This document shows positions 8,300 to 16,221 of a stretch of DNA of 64,000 bases, one piece after another. The stretch's first letter is position 1, and every line of letters starts with the position of its first letter. Below the pieces are notes generated by a model. That model saw only the letters and a program-made list of their open reading frames with translations. It was not told where the DNA came from and did no database searches. Both the position numbers and the translations under genes were made by a program. This DNA comes from Mesorhizobium carmichaelinearum (GTDB taxonomy: Bacteria > Pseudomonadota > Alphaproteobacteria > Rhizobiales > Rhizobiaceae): the NCBI RefSeq assembly GCF_900199455.1, contig NZ_FZQR01000003.1, forward strand, positions 597,850 to 661,849, in the 5' to 3' direction.

Positions 8300-8482
8300 T
8301 CAAGGCGAAGCAAAGGCGTTCGCAAGCCTGCTGGTGTTGTCGCTGAACAGCCAGGTGATCTGGTTGAAGACCTGGCCGATGCCGCCGATGATGGTCAATG
8401 ACAGCACACAGACGATCAGGGCGTATTCGACGGCAGTAGCGCCGGTCTCATCCGTCAGAAAGCGCAGCAGCACTGTTTTCAT
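8300..8482 (-). CDS. Flp/Fap-type IVb pilin subunit
   Basis: A 60-residue small pilin with the Flp signature: short positively charged leader, then DETGATAVEYALIVCVLSLT, in which the Gly-Ala/Glu5-Tyr6 pattern marks the prepilin peptidase site and the conserved Glu-Tyr of mature Flp pilins, followed by one hydrophobic helix. Flp pilins build the tight-adherence (Tad) pilus used for surface attachment. An ATG at 8482 with gaggtg upstream is preferred; an earlier in-frame ATG lies at 8497. No tad/cpa machinery genes are in the window, so this is an orphan pilin locus that would need a prepilin peptidase encoded elsewhere. Confidence 0.88.
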   Translation of the reverse strand: MKTVLLRFLTDETGATAVEYALIVCVLSLTIIGGIGQVFNQITWLFSDNTSRLANAFASP

Positions 8483-8592
8483 CACCTCGATCCCCATTAC
8501 CAGGACCTTACCGCCGATCTGTTAAGAAAGGTTAACGGCAAAGGCTTAACAGGCGGTGAAACGGCCGCCCTTTCGCGGATATCTTAACCATG

Positions 8593-8910
8593 TCAGCAGT
8601 CACCGCTGGTCCTGCCGTCGGAGCCGATGATGCAGACCGAACCGGGCTGCGGCTGCAGCACGCTGCGGCGCACCGTATAGGTGCCGCGATGGCTGATCGA
8701 GCCGGTGGCCGTCATATCGAGACCGCCGGGAAAATCATCACGCGCCGATTGCGAGCGGGTCTGGCTGTCGAGGAAAGGGATTGCGATCAGCGCCAGCGCC
8801 ACCGCAGCCGAGCCGAACAGCAGCGTGACGCGCAAGATACCCATGCCCGCATCGGCGGCACGGAAGCTGCGGTCGGGCCGGATCGAATCCCAATCCCTAT
8901 CCAGGCTCAT
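8593..8910 (-). CDS. Small single-pass membrane protein, unknown
   Basis: A 105-residue protein I do not recognise. It has a charged cytoplasmic start (MSLDRDWDSIRPDRSFRAAD), one hydrophobic helix (about residues 27-46), then an extracytoplasmic domain with two Cys residues near the C-terminus (VCIIG and SGDC ends) that could form a disulfide. ggggag lies upstream of the ATG. It lies upstream of the Flp pilin on the same strand, separated by about 110 bases, so a link to the pilus is possible but unproven. Confidence 0.65.
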   Translation of the reverse strand: MSLDRDWDSIRPDRSFRAADAGMGILRVTLLFGSAAVALALIAIPFLDSQTRSQSARDDFPGGLDMTATGSISHRGTYTVRRSVLQPQPGSVCIIGSDGRTSGDC

Positions 8911-9037
8911 CCTATCGCTCCCCAGCCAATTGGCGACGCGGCCGCGAGGACACGGCCATGCATCAATTTTTCATGATGAGATAAATCTTCCATTAACGCT
9001 GGCTGATATGAATCGTGGTCCGATCCGTCGCCGCCCC

Positions 9038-9460
9038 TCAGAGCAGGTCGATGAGGAACGGGATCAGCGGCGCGTCGGCCGGCGGCATCGGATAGTCGCG
9101 CATCTGCTTGGGCCGCACCCATTTCAACGCCTGCCCTTCGCGGGGCTGGGCGATGCCGCGGAAGCGGCGGCAGACGAACAGCGGCATCAACAGATGGAAG
9201 TCGTCATAGGAGTGGCTGGCGAAGGTGAGCGGCGCCAGGCACGGGATCTCGGTCTCGATGCCGATCTCCTCATGCAGTTCGCGGATGATGCATTGCTCCG
9301 GCGTCTCGCCGGGCTCGACCTTGCCGCCGGGAAATTCCCACAGGCCGGCAAGCTGCTTGCCTTCAGGCCGCTGCGCCAAAAGCACGCGGCCGTCGGCGTC
9401 GACCAGCGCGCAGGCGGCGACCAGGAGCAGGCGCTTGCCGGTATTGGCCAGATCATTCAT
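9038..9460 (-). CDS. mutT: 8-oxo-dGTP diphosphatase MutT
   Basis: A 140-residue Nudix hydrolase that removes oxidised dGTP from the nucleotide pool. The full Nudix box GX5EX7REUXEEXGU is present, beginning GGKVEPGETPEQ and continuing IIRELHEEIG (about residues 43-65), preceded by RPEGKQLAGLWEFPGG. The WEFPGGK and LMPLFVCRRF elements are typical of MutT proper. The start at 9460 overlaps the end of the GNAT gene by eight bases, so it is probably translated from the argJ-GNAT-mutT mRNA. Confidence 0.92.
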   Translation of the reverse strand: MNDLANTGKRLLLVAACALVDADGRVLLAQRPEGKQLAGLWEFPGGKVEPGETPEQCIIRELHEEIGIETEIPCLAPLTFASHSYDDFHLLMPLFVCRRFRGIAQPREGQALKWVRPKQMRDYPMPPADAPLIPFLIDLL

Positions 9461-10205
9461 TCCCGGGCGGCCGGCGATAGTGGTAGCGATAGACTTCCTC
9501 GAAGCCGAGCGACCGATAGAGCGCCAGCGCCGGCACATTGCCGGCCTCGACCTGCAGCCAGGCCTCCCGCGCGCCGCGCAGCCGCGCCCATTTCAGCGCC
9601 GACAGGATCAGGTTGCGGCCATGGCCCTTGTTGCGCGCCGATCTGTCGGTGGCGACCTCGAACAGGCCGGCGAGATCGCCGTCATGCACGCAGATCAGCG
9701 TCGCCAGCGGTTCGACCCCATCTTCGAGCGCGAACAGCCCGGCCTCGGGCTGGATGGCGCCGATGATCTCCGACAGGCCGGGCCGCAGCGAAACATCCGA
9801 GCCGCTAACCTTGATCGAGGCGCCGATGAAGCGGCTGATGTCCTTGAGCGGAATCTGGTCCATGGCGGCATCGAGTTGGGCATCGGCCAGCGGCAGCCGC
9901 ATGACCAGCGATTCGTCGAACCGGCTCCAGCCTTCCTTGTCGAGATGGCTGGCCAGATCGGGACCCGACAGCGGTGACATGCGGAACGTCAACGGCCTGC
10001 CATAGGCATCGAAACGGCGGCTGGCCCGGCCGATGCGGTCGGCGATGTGCTGGATGTCGCCGGGATCGAGCGGATTGACCGAATTCAGCCGCTTAGCCGG
10101 ATGGCCGGCAGTCAGCCGCACCACCCAGGTGCCGTCATAGTGGACAGCGGCCGCCGGCCAGGCGCGAAAGCCGGCCGCCTCGTAGCGGCGCACGATCGCG
10201 AGCAT
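9453..10205 (-). CDS. GNAT family N-acetyltransferase
   Basis: About 250 residues. The C-terminal GNAT fold is clear: GLFEVATDRSARNKGHGRNL carries the acetyl-CoA pyrophosphate loop (R/Q-x-x-G-x-G/A, here R-N-K-G-H-G), followed by WLQVEAGNVPALALYRSLGF, the classic motif B with Asn and Tyr. The N-terminal half (about residues 1-120) is a degenerate second GNAT-like repeat. Substrate unknown. The gene lies between argJ and mutT in a compact operon, an order recurring in Rhizobiales. ATG at 10205 is used; earlier TTG starts near the argJ stop are possible. Confidence 0.85.
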   Translation of the reverse strand: MLAIVRRYEAAGFRAWPAAAVHYDGTWVVRLTAGHPAKRLNSVNPLDPGDIQHIADRIGRASRRFDAYGRPLTFRMSPLSGPDLASHLDKEGWSRFDESLVMRLPLADAQLDAAMDQIPLKDISRFIGASIKVSGSDVSLRPGLSEIIGAIQPEAGLFALEDGVEPLATLICVHDGDLAGLFEVATDRSARNKGHGRNLILSALKWARLRGAREAWLQVEAGNVPALALYRSLGFEEVYRYHYRRPPGNE

Positions 10206-10234
10206 GCTTGCCGGATGCCTGGAAGCCAAAACCG

Positions 10235-11476
10235 TCAGCTCCGATAATCGCCGTTGATGGCGACATATTCCTTGGTGAGGTCGCAGGTCCACACCGTCGC
10301 CTTGCCGCGGCCAATGCCGATATCGGCGCGGATGCGGATATCGTCGCGTTTCATGTAGGCCGAGGTCTTTTCTTCCGAATAGGCCGGGTCGCGCTCGCCC
10401 TCATGTGCCAGCCTATTGTCGCCGAACCAGATCGACAGCCGGTCGCGATCGGCGGGCTCGCCGGCCTTGCCGACGGCCATGACGACGCGGCCCCAATTGG
10501 CGTCCTCGCCGGCGACCGCCGTCTTGACCAGCGGCGAATTGGCGATCGATAGCGCGATGCGCTTGGCCGAGCGGGCCGATTTCGCGCCCGTGACGGTGAC
10601 TTCAACCTGCTTGCGGGCACCCTCGCCATCGCGCACCACTTGCAGCGCCAGCGACTTCAGCACCTTGCCGAGCGCCCGGCGGAACTGACCAAGGCGGGCA
10701 TCTTTGGGATCGGTTATTTCCGGCGCGCCACGTTTCGCGGCCTTGCCGGTGGCGAAGATCAGCAGCGTGTCGCTGGTCGAGGTGTCGCTGTCGACAGTCA
10801 CCGCGTTGAAGGTCTTTGCCGTGCCGCGCGACAACAGGTCCTGCAGCACAGGGGCGGCGATCGGCGCGTCGGTGGCGATGAAGGACAGCATCGTTGCCAT
10901 GTCGGGGGCGATCATGCCGGCGCCCTTGGAGATGCCGTTGATGGTGACAGCGGTGTCCCCAAGCTTGACCGTCTGCGTCGCGACCTTCGGATAGGTGTCC
11001 GTGGTCATGATGGCCTTCGCCGCCTCGGTCCACAGGTCCGGCTTGCCGTCGCTGACCAGTCCCGCAAGCAGATGGCTGAACTTGGTTGTGTCGAGCGGCT
11101 CGCCGATGACACCGGTCGAAGCCAGGAAGACCTCACCCGCCGTGCAGCCGGCCGCCTTGGCCGCCGCCTCGCCGGTCATTGCGGTGGATTCGCGGCCTTT
11201 CTGGCCGGTGAAGGCATTGGCGTTGCCGGAATTGACGACCAGCACCCGCGCCTTGCCGGCACCAAGGTTCTGCCGGCAGAAATCGACCGGCGCCGAGGGG
11301 CATTTCGACTTGGTGAACACGCCGGCGACCGTGGTGCCGGCGTCGAACACCATAGCCAGAAGATCGGTGCGGTTCTTGTACTTTATCCCCGCTTCGGCGG
11401 TGGCGATGCGCACCCCTTCGATTTCAGGCATCTTGGGGTATTTCTTCGGCGCGAGCGGCGAAATCGTCGTGGACAT
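10235..11476 (-). CDS. argJ: Bifunctional glutamate N-acetyltransferase / amino-acid acetyltransferase ArgJ
   Basis: A 413-residue ArgJ, which transfers the acetyl group from N-acetylornithine to glutamate in the cyclic arginine pathway. The precursor self-cleaves before a Thr in the motif [16 protein letters not shown] (cut in MA/TML), giving alpha and beta chains; that motif is intact here. Other family features are [12 protein letters not shown], the [14 protein letters not shown] segment and the C-terminal [21 protein letters not shown] at 11476 ([12 protein letters not shown]) is chosen; the frame stays open upstream into non-homologous sequence. It heads the argJ-GNAT-mutT operon. argH lies elsewhere in this window. 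Confidence 0.96.
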   Translation of the reverse strand: MSTTISPLAPKKYPKMPEIEGVRIATAEAGIKYKNRTDLLAMVFDAGTTVAGVFTKSKCPSAPVDFCRQNLGAGKARVLVVNSGNANAFTGQKGRESTAMTGEAAAKAAGCTAGEVFLASTGVIGEPLDTTKFSHLLAGLVSDGKPDLWTEAAKAIMTTDTYPKVATQTVKLGDTAVTINGISKGAGMIAPDMATMLSFIATDAPIAAPVLQDLLSRGTAKTFNAVTVDSDTSTSDTLLIFATGKAAKRGAPEITDPKDARLGQFRRALGKVLKSLALQVVRDGEGARKQVEVTVTGAKSARSAKRIALSIANSPLVKTAVAGEDANWGRVVMAVGKAGEPADRDRLSIWFGDNRLAHEGERDPAYSEEKTSAYMKRDDIRIRADIGIGRGKATVWTCDLTKEYVAINGDYRS

Positions 11477-11642
11477 GGGGACCTCGGGCGGGAAAATCGC
11501 AAGGGAAGGCCGGTTTGCCCGATACGGCGCGCGGGCGCAAGGGCGTTTTCGCCGCGCCTGCCGAGGCGGCGAACCGCGCGGATTAAGCCTGCATTTCAAA
11601 TCTGTTGGCATCGCCGGGGCCTGTGGCGCTATGATCGCGCCC

Positions 11643-12872
11643 ATGGGCAGGCTTGCGATCCTCGCTTGGGCATTTCTGGGACTGTTGCTGCTGAGCGCCG
11701 ACGCTGAGCCGGCGCGGCGCGTGGCGCTCGTCATCGGCAACGGCACCTATGCCGAGGCCGGCACGTTGGCCAATCCGGTCAACGACGCGCTCGACATAGC
11801 CGACAAGCTGCGCTCCATCGGTTTCGAGGTCATCGAAGGCAACGATCTCGGCAAGCGCGAGCTCGAACGCAGCATCGGCGAATTCTCCGATGCGCTCGAA
11901 GGCGCCGGCGTCGGGCTTTTCTACTATGCCGGCCACGGCCTGCAGGTCGACGGCCGTAATTACATCGTGCCTGTCGACGCCCGGCTCGACATGCCGGTGA
12001 AGCTGCAGCTCGAAGCGGTGCCGATCGACGAAGTCCTCGACATCATGGAACAGCAGACCAAGGTCAGCCTGGTGTTTCTCGATGCCTGCCGCAACAATCC
12101 GTTTGCACGCAGCTTGAGCCGCACCGCCACCACGCGCTCGGCGACGGCGCTCGCCGGGCTGGCGCAGTTCGATTCGACGCGCGGCTCGTTCATCGCTTTT
12201 TCGACGGCGCCGGGTGCGGTCGCCATGGACGGCACCGGGCGCAACTCGCCCTTTGCATCAGCCCTTTTGCGGCACATCGCCGAGCCTGGCCAGAGCATCA
12301 ACGACATGATGATCGCGGTGCGCCGCGACGTCGTTTCGCAAACCCGCGAGGGCCAGCGCCCGTGGGAACAGGGCTCGCTGCTCGAGCGCTTCGAATTCGT
12401 CCCGGGTGATGGGCCTGCCCCCAAGCCCAAGCCGGCGGCCGAGCCGGCACCAGCCTCGCAGGTCGCGGCGCTGGAGCGCTCCGTGGGCGACGACAAGGCC
12501 TCGATCGAAAACTTCCTGCGCCGGGACTATCTGGCCCCGGACACCAAAGCGATGGCCGAAACGGTCAAGCGGATCTACGGCCCGTCCGCCGCCATTTTCG
12601 GCACACGCTACGACGCCGATGCCATCGTCAAGGTGAAGACCGACTGGTTCGCGCAATGGGCCTCGTGGTCGCTCGGGCTGGAACCCGGCAGCCTGGAGAT
12701 CACGCCGCATGGCGAGGACCGCACTGAAGCCGCCTTTGCCATGCGCTACGACTATGTGCCGAAGGACAAGGCGGCGGCACGGCTAACCGGCAAGGCGCGT
12801 GTCACGCTCGGGCTGGTCAAGGCCGAAGGTGGATGGCGCATCGAGTCCGAAACCTCTCAAGCGATGCAATGA
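11643..12872 (+). CDS. Exported caspase-like (peptidase C14 / p20) domain protein
   Basis: About 409 residues. A signal peptide (hydrophobic [18 protein letters not shown], residues 4-21) is followed by a caspase p20 fold: [16 protein letters not shown], then [13 protein letters not shown] with the catalytic His (about 98), and [14 protein letters not shown] with the catalytic Cys (about 149). After a proline-rich linker ([12 protein letters not shown], about residue 263 on) there is a C-terminal domain of unknown type, perhaps NTF2-like. Both catalytic residues are present, so peptidase activity is likely, with specificity unknown. An in-frame ATG at 11631 is an alternative start. The gene is divergent from argJ. 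Similar exported p20 proteins are common in rhizobia and mostly uncharacterised. Confidence 0.87.
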   Translation: MGRLAILAWAFLGLLLLSADAEPARRVALVIGNGTYAEAGTLANPVNDALDIADKLRSIGFEVIEGNDLGKRELERSIGEFSDALEGAGVGLFYYAGHGLQVDGRNYIVPVDARLDMPVKLQLEAVPIDEVLDIMEQQTKVSLVFLDACRNNPFARSLSRTATTRSATALAGLAQFDSTRGSFIAFSTAPGAVAMDGTGRNSPFASALLRHIAEPGQSINDMMIAVRRDVVSQTREGQRPWEQGSLLERFEFVPGDGPAPKPKPAAEPAPASQVAALERSVGDDKASIENFLRRDYLAPDTKAMAETVKRIYGPSAAIFGTRYDADAIVKVKTDWFAQWASWSLGLEPGSLEITPHGEDRTEAAFAMRYDYVPKDKAAARLTGKARVTLGLVKAEGGWRIESETSQAMQ

Positions 12873-12893
12873 TGACCCGATCTGGGTGCGAAT

Positions 12894-14111
12894 TCACGCG
12901 CTTTGGCGCGACATGAATTCGGCCGCGAAACAGAGCAGTGCCGCAACCGGCAGCGCCAGTCCGATCCAGGACACCAGCGGCCAACCGCCTTGCGCATACG
13001 CCCAGCCGCCGACAGCCGAGCCGATTGCGCCGGCGATGAAGAACGTCGCCATGTAGAGCCCGTTCAGACGGCTGCGATGTGCGGCGCCGAGCGCGAACAG
13101 GTCGCGATAGCCGAGGACAAGGTTGGTCTGCACACCGAAGTCGAGCACGATGGCGGCGACGACCAGCAGCGCCAACGAAAGCGTCGAGCCGCTGCGCGCG
13201 ATGTGGGTCACGAGAAACGCGACGGCGACGCACAGCATGGCAAAGGCGGTTGCCGGCCGGCCCCATCCGTGGTCGGCAACCCTTCCGGCGAGCGGCGCGG
13301 CGATTGCGCCAGCGACGCCGGCCAGCGCGAACAGGCCGATGCCGCGCTGCGTCAAGCCGAAATCGGGCCCGGCCAGCAGCAGCGGCGTCGTCGTCCAGAA
13401 CAGGCTGAAGGCCGCGAACAGGAACGCCTGGTAGAGAGCCCGCCGCCGCAGCACCGGCGTCGTGCGCGCAATATGCACCATGGACGCCAACAGCGCGCCG
13501 TAGCTCAGACGCGCCGTCGGCACGCGCCTGGGCAGCGCGAACCGCAGCACCACGATCAGCAGGATCATGACCGTGCAAGAGGTGAAGTAGACCACATGCC
13601 AGGACGACAGCGCGGTGATGAAGCTGGAAAACGGCCGCGACAGCATGATGCCCAGCAGCAATCCCACCGAGACATTGCCGACCACGCGGCCACGCCTGGC
13701 TTCCGGCGCCAGGTGCGCCGCATAGGGGATAAGCGTCTGCACCGCGACCGAGCCAAGGCCGACAAACAGCATCGCGGCCAGAAAAGCCGCCGGCTGCGTC
13801 GAAATCGCCGCGCCCAGCAAGGCGAGCGTTGCAACGGCGAGTATGCCAAGCACCAGCCTGCGGTTTTCCATGAGGTCGCCAAGCGGCACGATAAACAACA
13901 GGCCCACTCCGTAGCCGATCTGGGCCATCGTGACGATCAGGCCCGCCGCATGTGGCGGCAGGCCAAGCTCGGCGCCGATCGGGCCAATCAGTGGCTGTGC
14001 ATAGTAGATATTGGCGACAATCAGCCCGCAGGCGGCGGCCAGCAAAAAGGTCATCCAGTTCGAAATCGTCGTCTCGGCGGGCGCGGAGCCGGGTGAGATA
14101 ACAGCCGTCAT
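12894..14111 (-). CDS. Major facilitator superfamily (MFS) exporter
   Basis: About 405 residues with twelve predicted helices. The first helix reads FLLAAACGLIVANIYYAQPL, and the loop between helices 2 and 3 carries GDLMENRR, a variant of the MFS motif A. The N-terminal pattern (NIYYAQPLIGPIGAELGL) marks the subgroup of small-molecule exporters similar to YnfM/Bcr type. The ATG at 14111 has ggag at suitable distance. It is divergent from a TetR regulator and its promoter region holds two tandem palindromes, so induced efflux of a toxic compound is the likely job; substrate unknown. Confidence 0.9.
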   Translation of the reverse strand: MTAVISPGSAPAETTISNWMTFLLAAACGLIVANIYYAQPLIGPIGAELGLPPHAAGLIVTMAQIGYGVGLLFIVPLGDLMENRRLVLGILAVATLALLGAAISTQPAAFLAAMLFVGLGSVAVQTLIPYAAHLAPEARRGRVVGNVSVGLLLGIMLSRPFSSFITALSSWHVVYFTSCTVMILLIVVLRFALPRRVPTARLSYGALLASMVHIARTTPVLRRRALYQAFLFAAFSLFWTTTPLLLAGPDFGLTQRGIGLFALAGVAGAIAAPLAGRVADHGWGRPATAFAMLCVAVAFLVTHIARSGSTLSLALLVVAAIVLDFGVQTNLVLGYRDLFALGAAHRSRLNGLYMATFFIAGAIGSAVGGWAYAQGGWPLVSWIGLALPVAALLCFAAEFMSRQSA

Positions 14112-14126
14112 GACGATCTCCATCGG

Positions 14127-14164
14127 AACGAAACGTTTCGTTGAATAGAACGAACCGTTCCGTT
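14127..14164. promoter_or_regulatory. Tandem TetR-type operators upstream of the MFS exporter
   Basis: aacgaaacgtttcgtt (14127-14142) is a perfect 16-base palindrome. aacgaaccgttccgtt (14149-14164) is the same box with two mismatched pairs out of eight. Centre-to-centre distance is 22 bases, two helical turns, so two dimers could bind on one face. Position between a TetR gene and a divergent exporter supports autoregulatory repression. Confidence 0.8.
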
Positions 14165-14371
14165 TCGTCAAGCGATGATGTATTGATATCTCTTGGCATC
14201 AGCGCTTTTTGCGGCCAGATGGCTTCCTTTGCCGTCCGCAAGTGCTGCAAGGAAAACGAGTGCTTTTACTCCGGATGGTTCCTATCTGGGCAAAAGCGCG
14301 GGCGAGGCAAGCGATTGCCGGCGGGTTGTCGTTTCGGACGAGACGAAAAACCGCTTCAGGAGGAACGGCTA

Positions 14372-14971
14372 ATGGGCGAAATCGCCGATCCGGCACGCAA
14401 ATCGATTGGCGCCAGGCGCAATCTTGACAGCGCCGAAGCGATTTTGGAGGCTGCCGAAGCCGTGCTGATCGAGGCCGGCTATGCCGGTTTCTCGATCGAG
14501 GCGGTTGCGCGCCGCGCCCGTGCCGGCAAGCCGACCATCTATCGCTGGTGGCCGAGCAAGGCGGCCCTGCTGCTCGAAGTCTACCAGCGCCAGAAGCGCG
14601 TCGACCTTCCCGATACCGGAAGCCTGCAGGAGGATCTCGTCGGCTTCCTGATCAATCTGTTCACGCACTGGCGCCAGACATCGTCGGGCAGTGTTTTCAA
14701 GTCGCTGATCGCCGAGGCCCAATCGGATGAAACCGCGGCCGCGGCCCTTGCCGGCTATGCCGGAGGGCGCCGCACTCACACCGGCCAGATCATCGAGCGC
14801 GCCAAGGCACGCGGCGAGATCGCTGGCGATATCGATCCGGGTGTGGTCGCCGATCTCGTCGCCTCCTACGCCTGGCGGCATCTCCTGATCAACCGGCTTG
14901 ACGAGCCTGAGGCGACGATACGCAAGATGGTCCGCTATCTCCTGCAAGGCATAGAAGCGCCCGGCAGATAA
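14372..14971 (+). CDS. TetR/AcrR-family transcriptional regulator
   Basis: A 199-residue TetR. The N-terminal helix-turn-helix is AGYAGFSIEAVARRARAGKP followed by TIYRWWPSKAALLLEVY (about residues 36-72), and the C-terminal ligand domain includes a TetR_C-type segment ending IRKMVRYLLQG. The start at 14372 has a strong aggagg at 14359-14364. A 230-base leader separates it from the palindromes near the MFS gene. It likely represses the divergent MFS exporter and perhaps itself. The ligand is not predictable. Confidence 0.9.
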   Translation: MGEIADPARKSIGARRNLDSAEAILEAAEAVLIEAGYAGFSIEAVARRARAGKPTIYRWWPSKAALLLEVYQRQKRVDLPDTGSLQEDLVGFLINLFTHWRQTSSGSVFKSLIAEAQSDETAAAALAGYAGGRRTHTGQIIERAKARGEIAGDIDPGVVADLVASYAWRHLLINRLDEPEATIRKMVRYLLQGIEAPGR

Positions 14972-14980
14972 CGGGCGGCC

Positions 14981-15018
14981 AAAAAAAGGGCGCGGCAACC
15001 TTTGGCTGCCGCGCCTTT
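14981..15018 (-). terminator. Rho-independent terminator after the parvulin gene
   Basis: On the minus strand a hairpin with arms ggcgcggcagcc / ggttgccgcgcc (one mismatch, loop aaa; 14989-15015) is followed by seven T residues (14981-14987 as aaaaaaa on the plus strand). It lies 21 bases past the stop of the peptidyl-prolyl isomerase gene and may also serve the converging TetR gene. Confidence 0.85.
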
Positions 15019-15035
15019 GAAAACGTCGTTCAGGC

Positions 15036-15959
15036 TTACTTGCCGGCTTCCATCGTATCGACGGCCTGCTTCAGCTTGGCGTCCGGGATTTCGACTTTGG
15101 CGCCGGCGCGCAGCGACTTGACCAGCGCGAAATACTTGTCGCGGATGACCGCCTGCTTGGCCTGGTCCTTGACCTCGTCGAAGGCCGGCGGCTGCTTGGC
15201 GCGCTTGTCCTCGAGCTTGATGACGTGCCAGCCGAACTGCGACTGCACCGGCTCCTTGGTGTATTTGCCGACCTCCAGCGCGAAGGCCGCCTTGTCGAAC
15301 TCCGGCACCATCTGGCCAGGTCCGAACCAGCCGAGGTCGCCGCCATTGGACTTGCCCGAGGGATCGCTTGTGTGCTCGTTGGCGAGCTTCTGGAAATCGG
15401 CGCCGGCGTCGAGCTGCTTGATGATCGCCTCGGCCTCTTCCTTCGTCTTCACGAGGATGTGACGGGCATGCACCTCGTTGACCGGCGGCGTGTTGGCGAT
15501 TTCCTGGTCGTAGCGGGCGCGAATCTCGGCGTCGGTGACCTTGTCGACGACACCCTTCTCGACCATCTCGCCATGCAGCGCGCGCTGCTGCAGGAAGGCC
15601 ATGCGGCGCTGGAAGTCGGGATCCTTGTCGAGCCCGTCGGTAACGGCCTTGGCGGCCATGACGCGGATCTCGATCGCCGCCGAAAGGGCCGCGGCGCGGC
15701 GCTGTTCGGGCGGCAGCTGCGCGAATTGCTGCGACAGCTCGCCTTCGGCAAGCACCAGGTCGGCTTCAGTCAGGGGCTGGCCGTTGACCGTGGCGACGAC
15801 GGCGTTCGGGTCGACCGGTGCAGCCGCCGGTGCCGCGGCGGCATCGGCCGGAGCAGCGGGAGCGGCCTCCTGTGCCATGACAGGCGACAGGCAAAGAGCC
15901 GACAGGCCGAAGGCCAGGCCAAGGCTGGCAAGCGACGCACGGCGGAACAACAAGGGCAT
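15036..15959 (-). CDS. Periplasmic parvulin-type peptidyl-prolyl cis-trans isomerase
   Basis: A 307-residue SurA/PrsA-like folding factor. It has a signal peptide ending VMAQEA (about residue 29), an Ala/Pro-rich linker (about 30-50), a SurA-like N-terminal chaperone region with VVATVNGQPLTEADL, and one parvulin domain (about 150-250): HARHILVKTKEEAEAI, SNGGDLGWFGPGQMVPEFDKA and SQFGWHVIKLED. These residues include the conserved HIL, GGDLGWF and GWH active-site positions. It probably helps fold outer-membrane or exported proteins. It is divergent from secA, an arrangement that ties it to export, and has its own terminator. Confidence 0.92.
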   Translation of the reverse strand: MPLLFRRASLASLGLAFGLSALCLSPVMAQEAAPAAPADAAAAPAAAPVDPNAVVATVNGQPLTEADLVLAEGELSQQFAQLPPEQRRAAALSAAIEIRVMAAKAVTDGLDKDPDFQRRMAFLQQRALHGEMVEKGVVDKVTDAEIRARYDQEIANTPPVNEVHARHILVKTKEEAEAIIKQLDAGADFQKLANEHTSDPSGKSNGGDLGWFGPGQMVPEFDKAAFALEVGKYTKEPVQSQFGWHVIKLEDKRAKQPPAFDEVKDQAKQAVIRDKYFALVKSLRAGAKVEIPDAKLKQAVDTMEAGK

Positions 15960-16054
15960 AAGGATGACTCCGGGGAAGGATTGTAAGGAGGGGTGGCTTC
16001 CAGATCAGCCAGATTGTGGCGGAATTTGGCGCGACCGGCAGGGCCAGCGCGGCG

Positions 16055-16083
16055 TTGACATCAGTTGAGCCCCCTCTTATCTG
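16055..16083 (+). promoter_or_regulatory. Candidate sigma-70 promoter for secA
   Basis: A perfect -35 TTGACA (16055-16060) and a -10-like TATCTG (16078-16083) are separated by 17 bases, about 140 bases before the secA start. Both the hexamers and spacing fit housekeeping promoters. No experimental support is available. Confidence 0.5.
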
Positions 16084-16221
16084 TCCAACGACTTTGCGTC
16101 CAGAACCGTTTTCCGGGCGCTTTTTGTGTTTGCCCGTATTCAGGCGGTGCGTTCACGCGGATGTGATGGGGCCGGCCGGCGCTCGTCTGAAGATTGAGAA
16201 TTCTATCGAAAGGACCATTGG

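Noticed and set aside
10995..11642. Extended N-terminus of the caspase-like protein
   Set aside because: It is antisense to argJ; the signal peptide begins at 11643.
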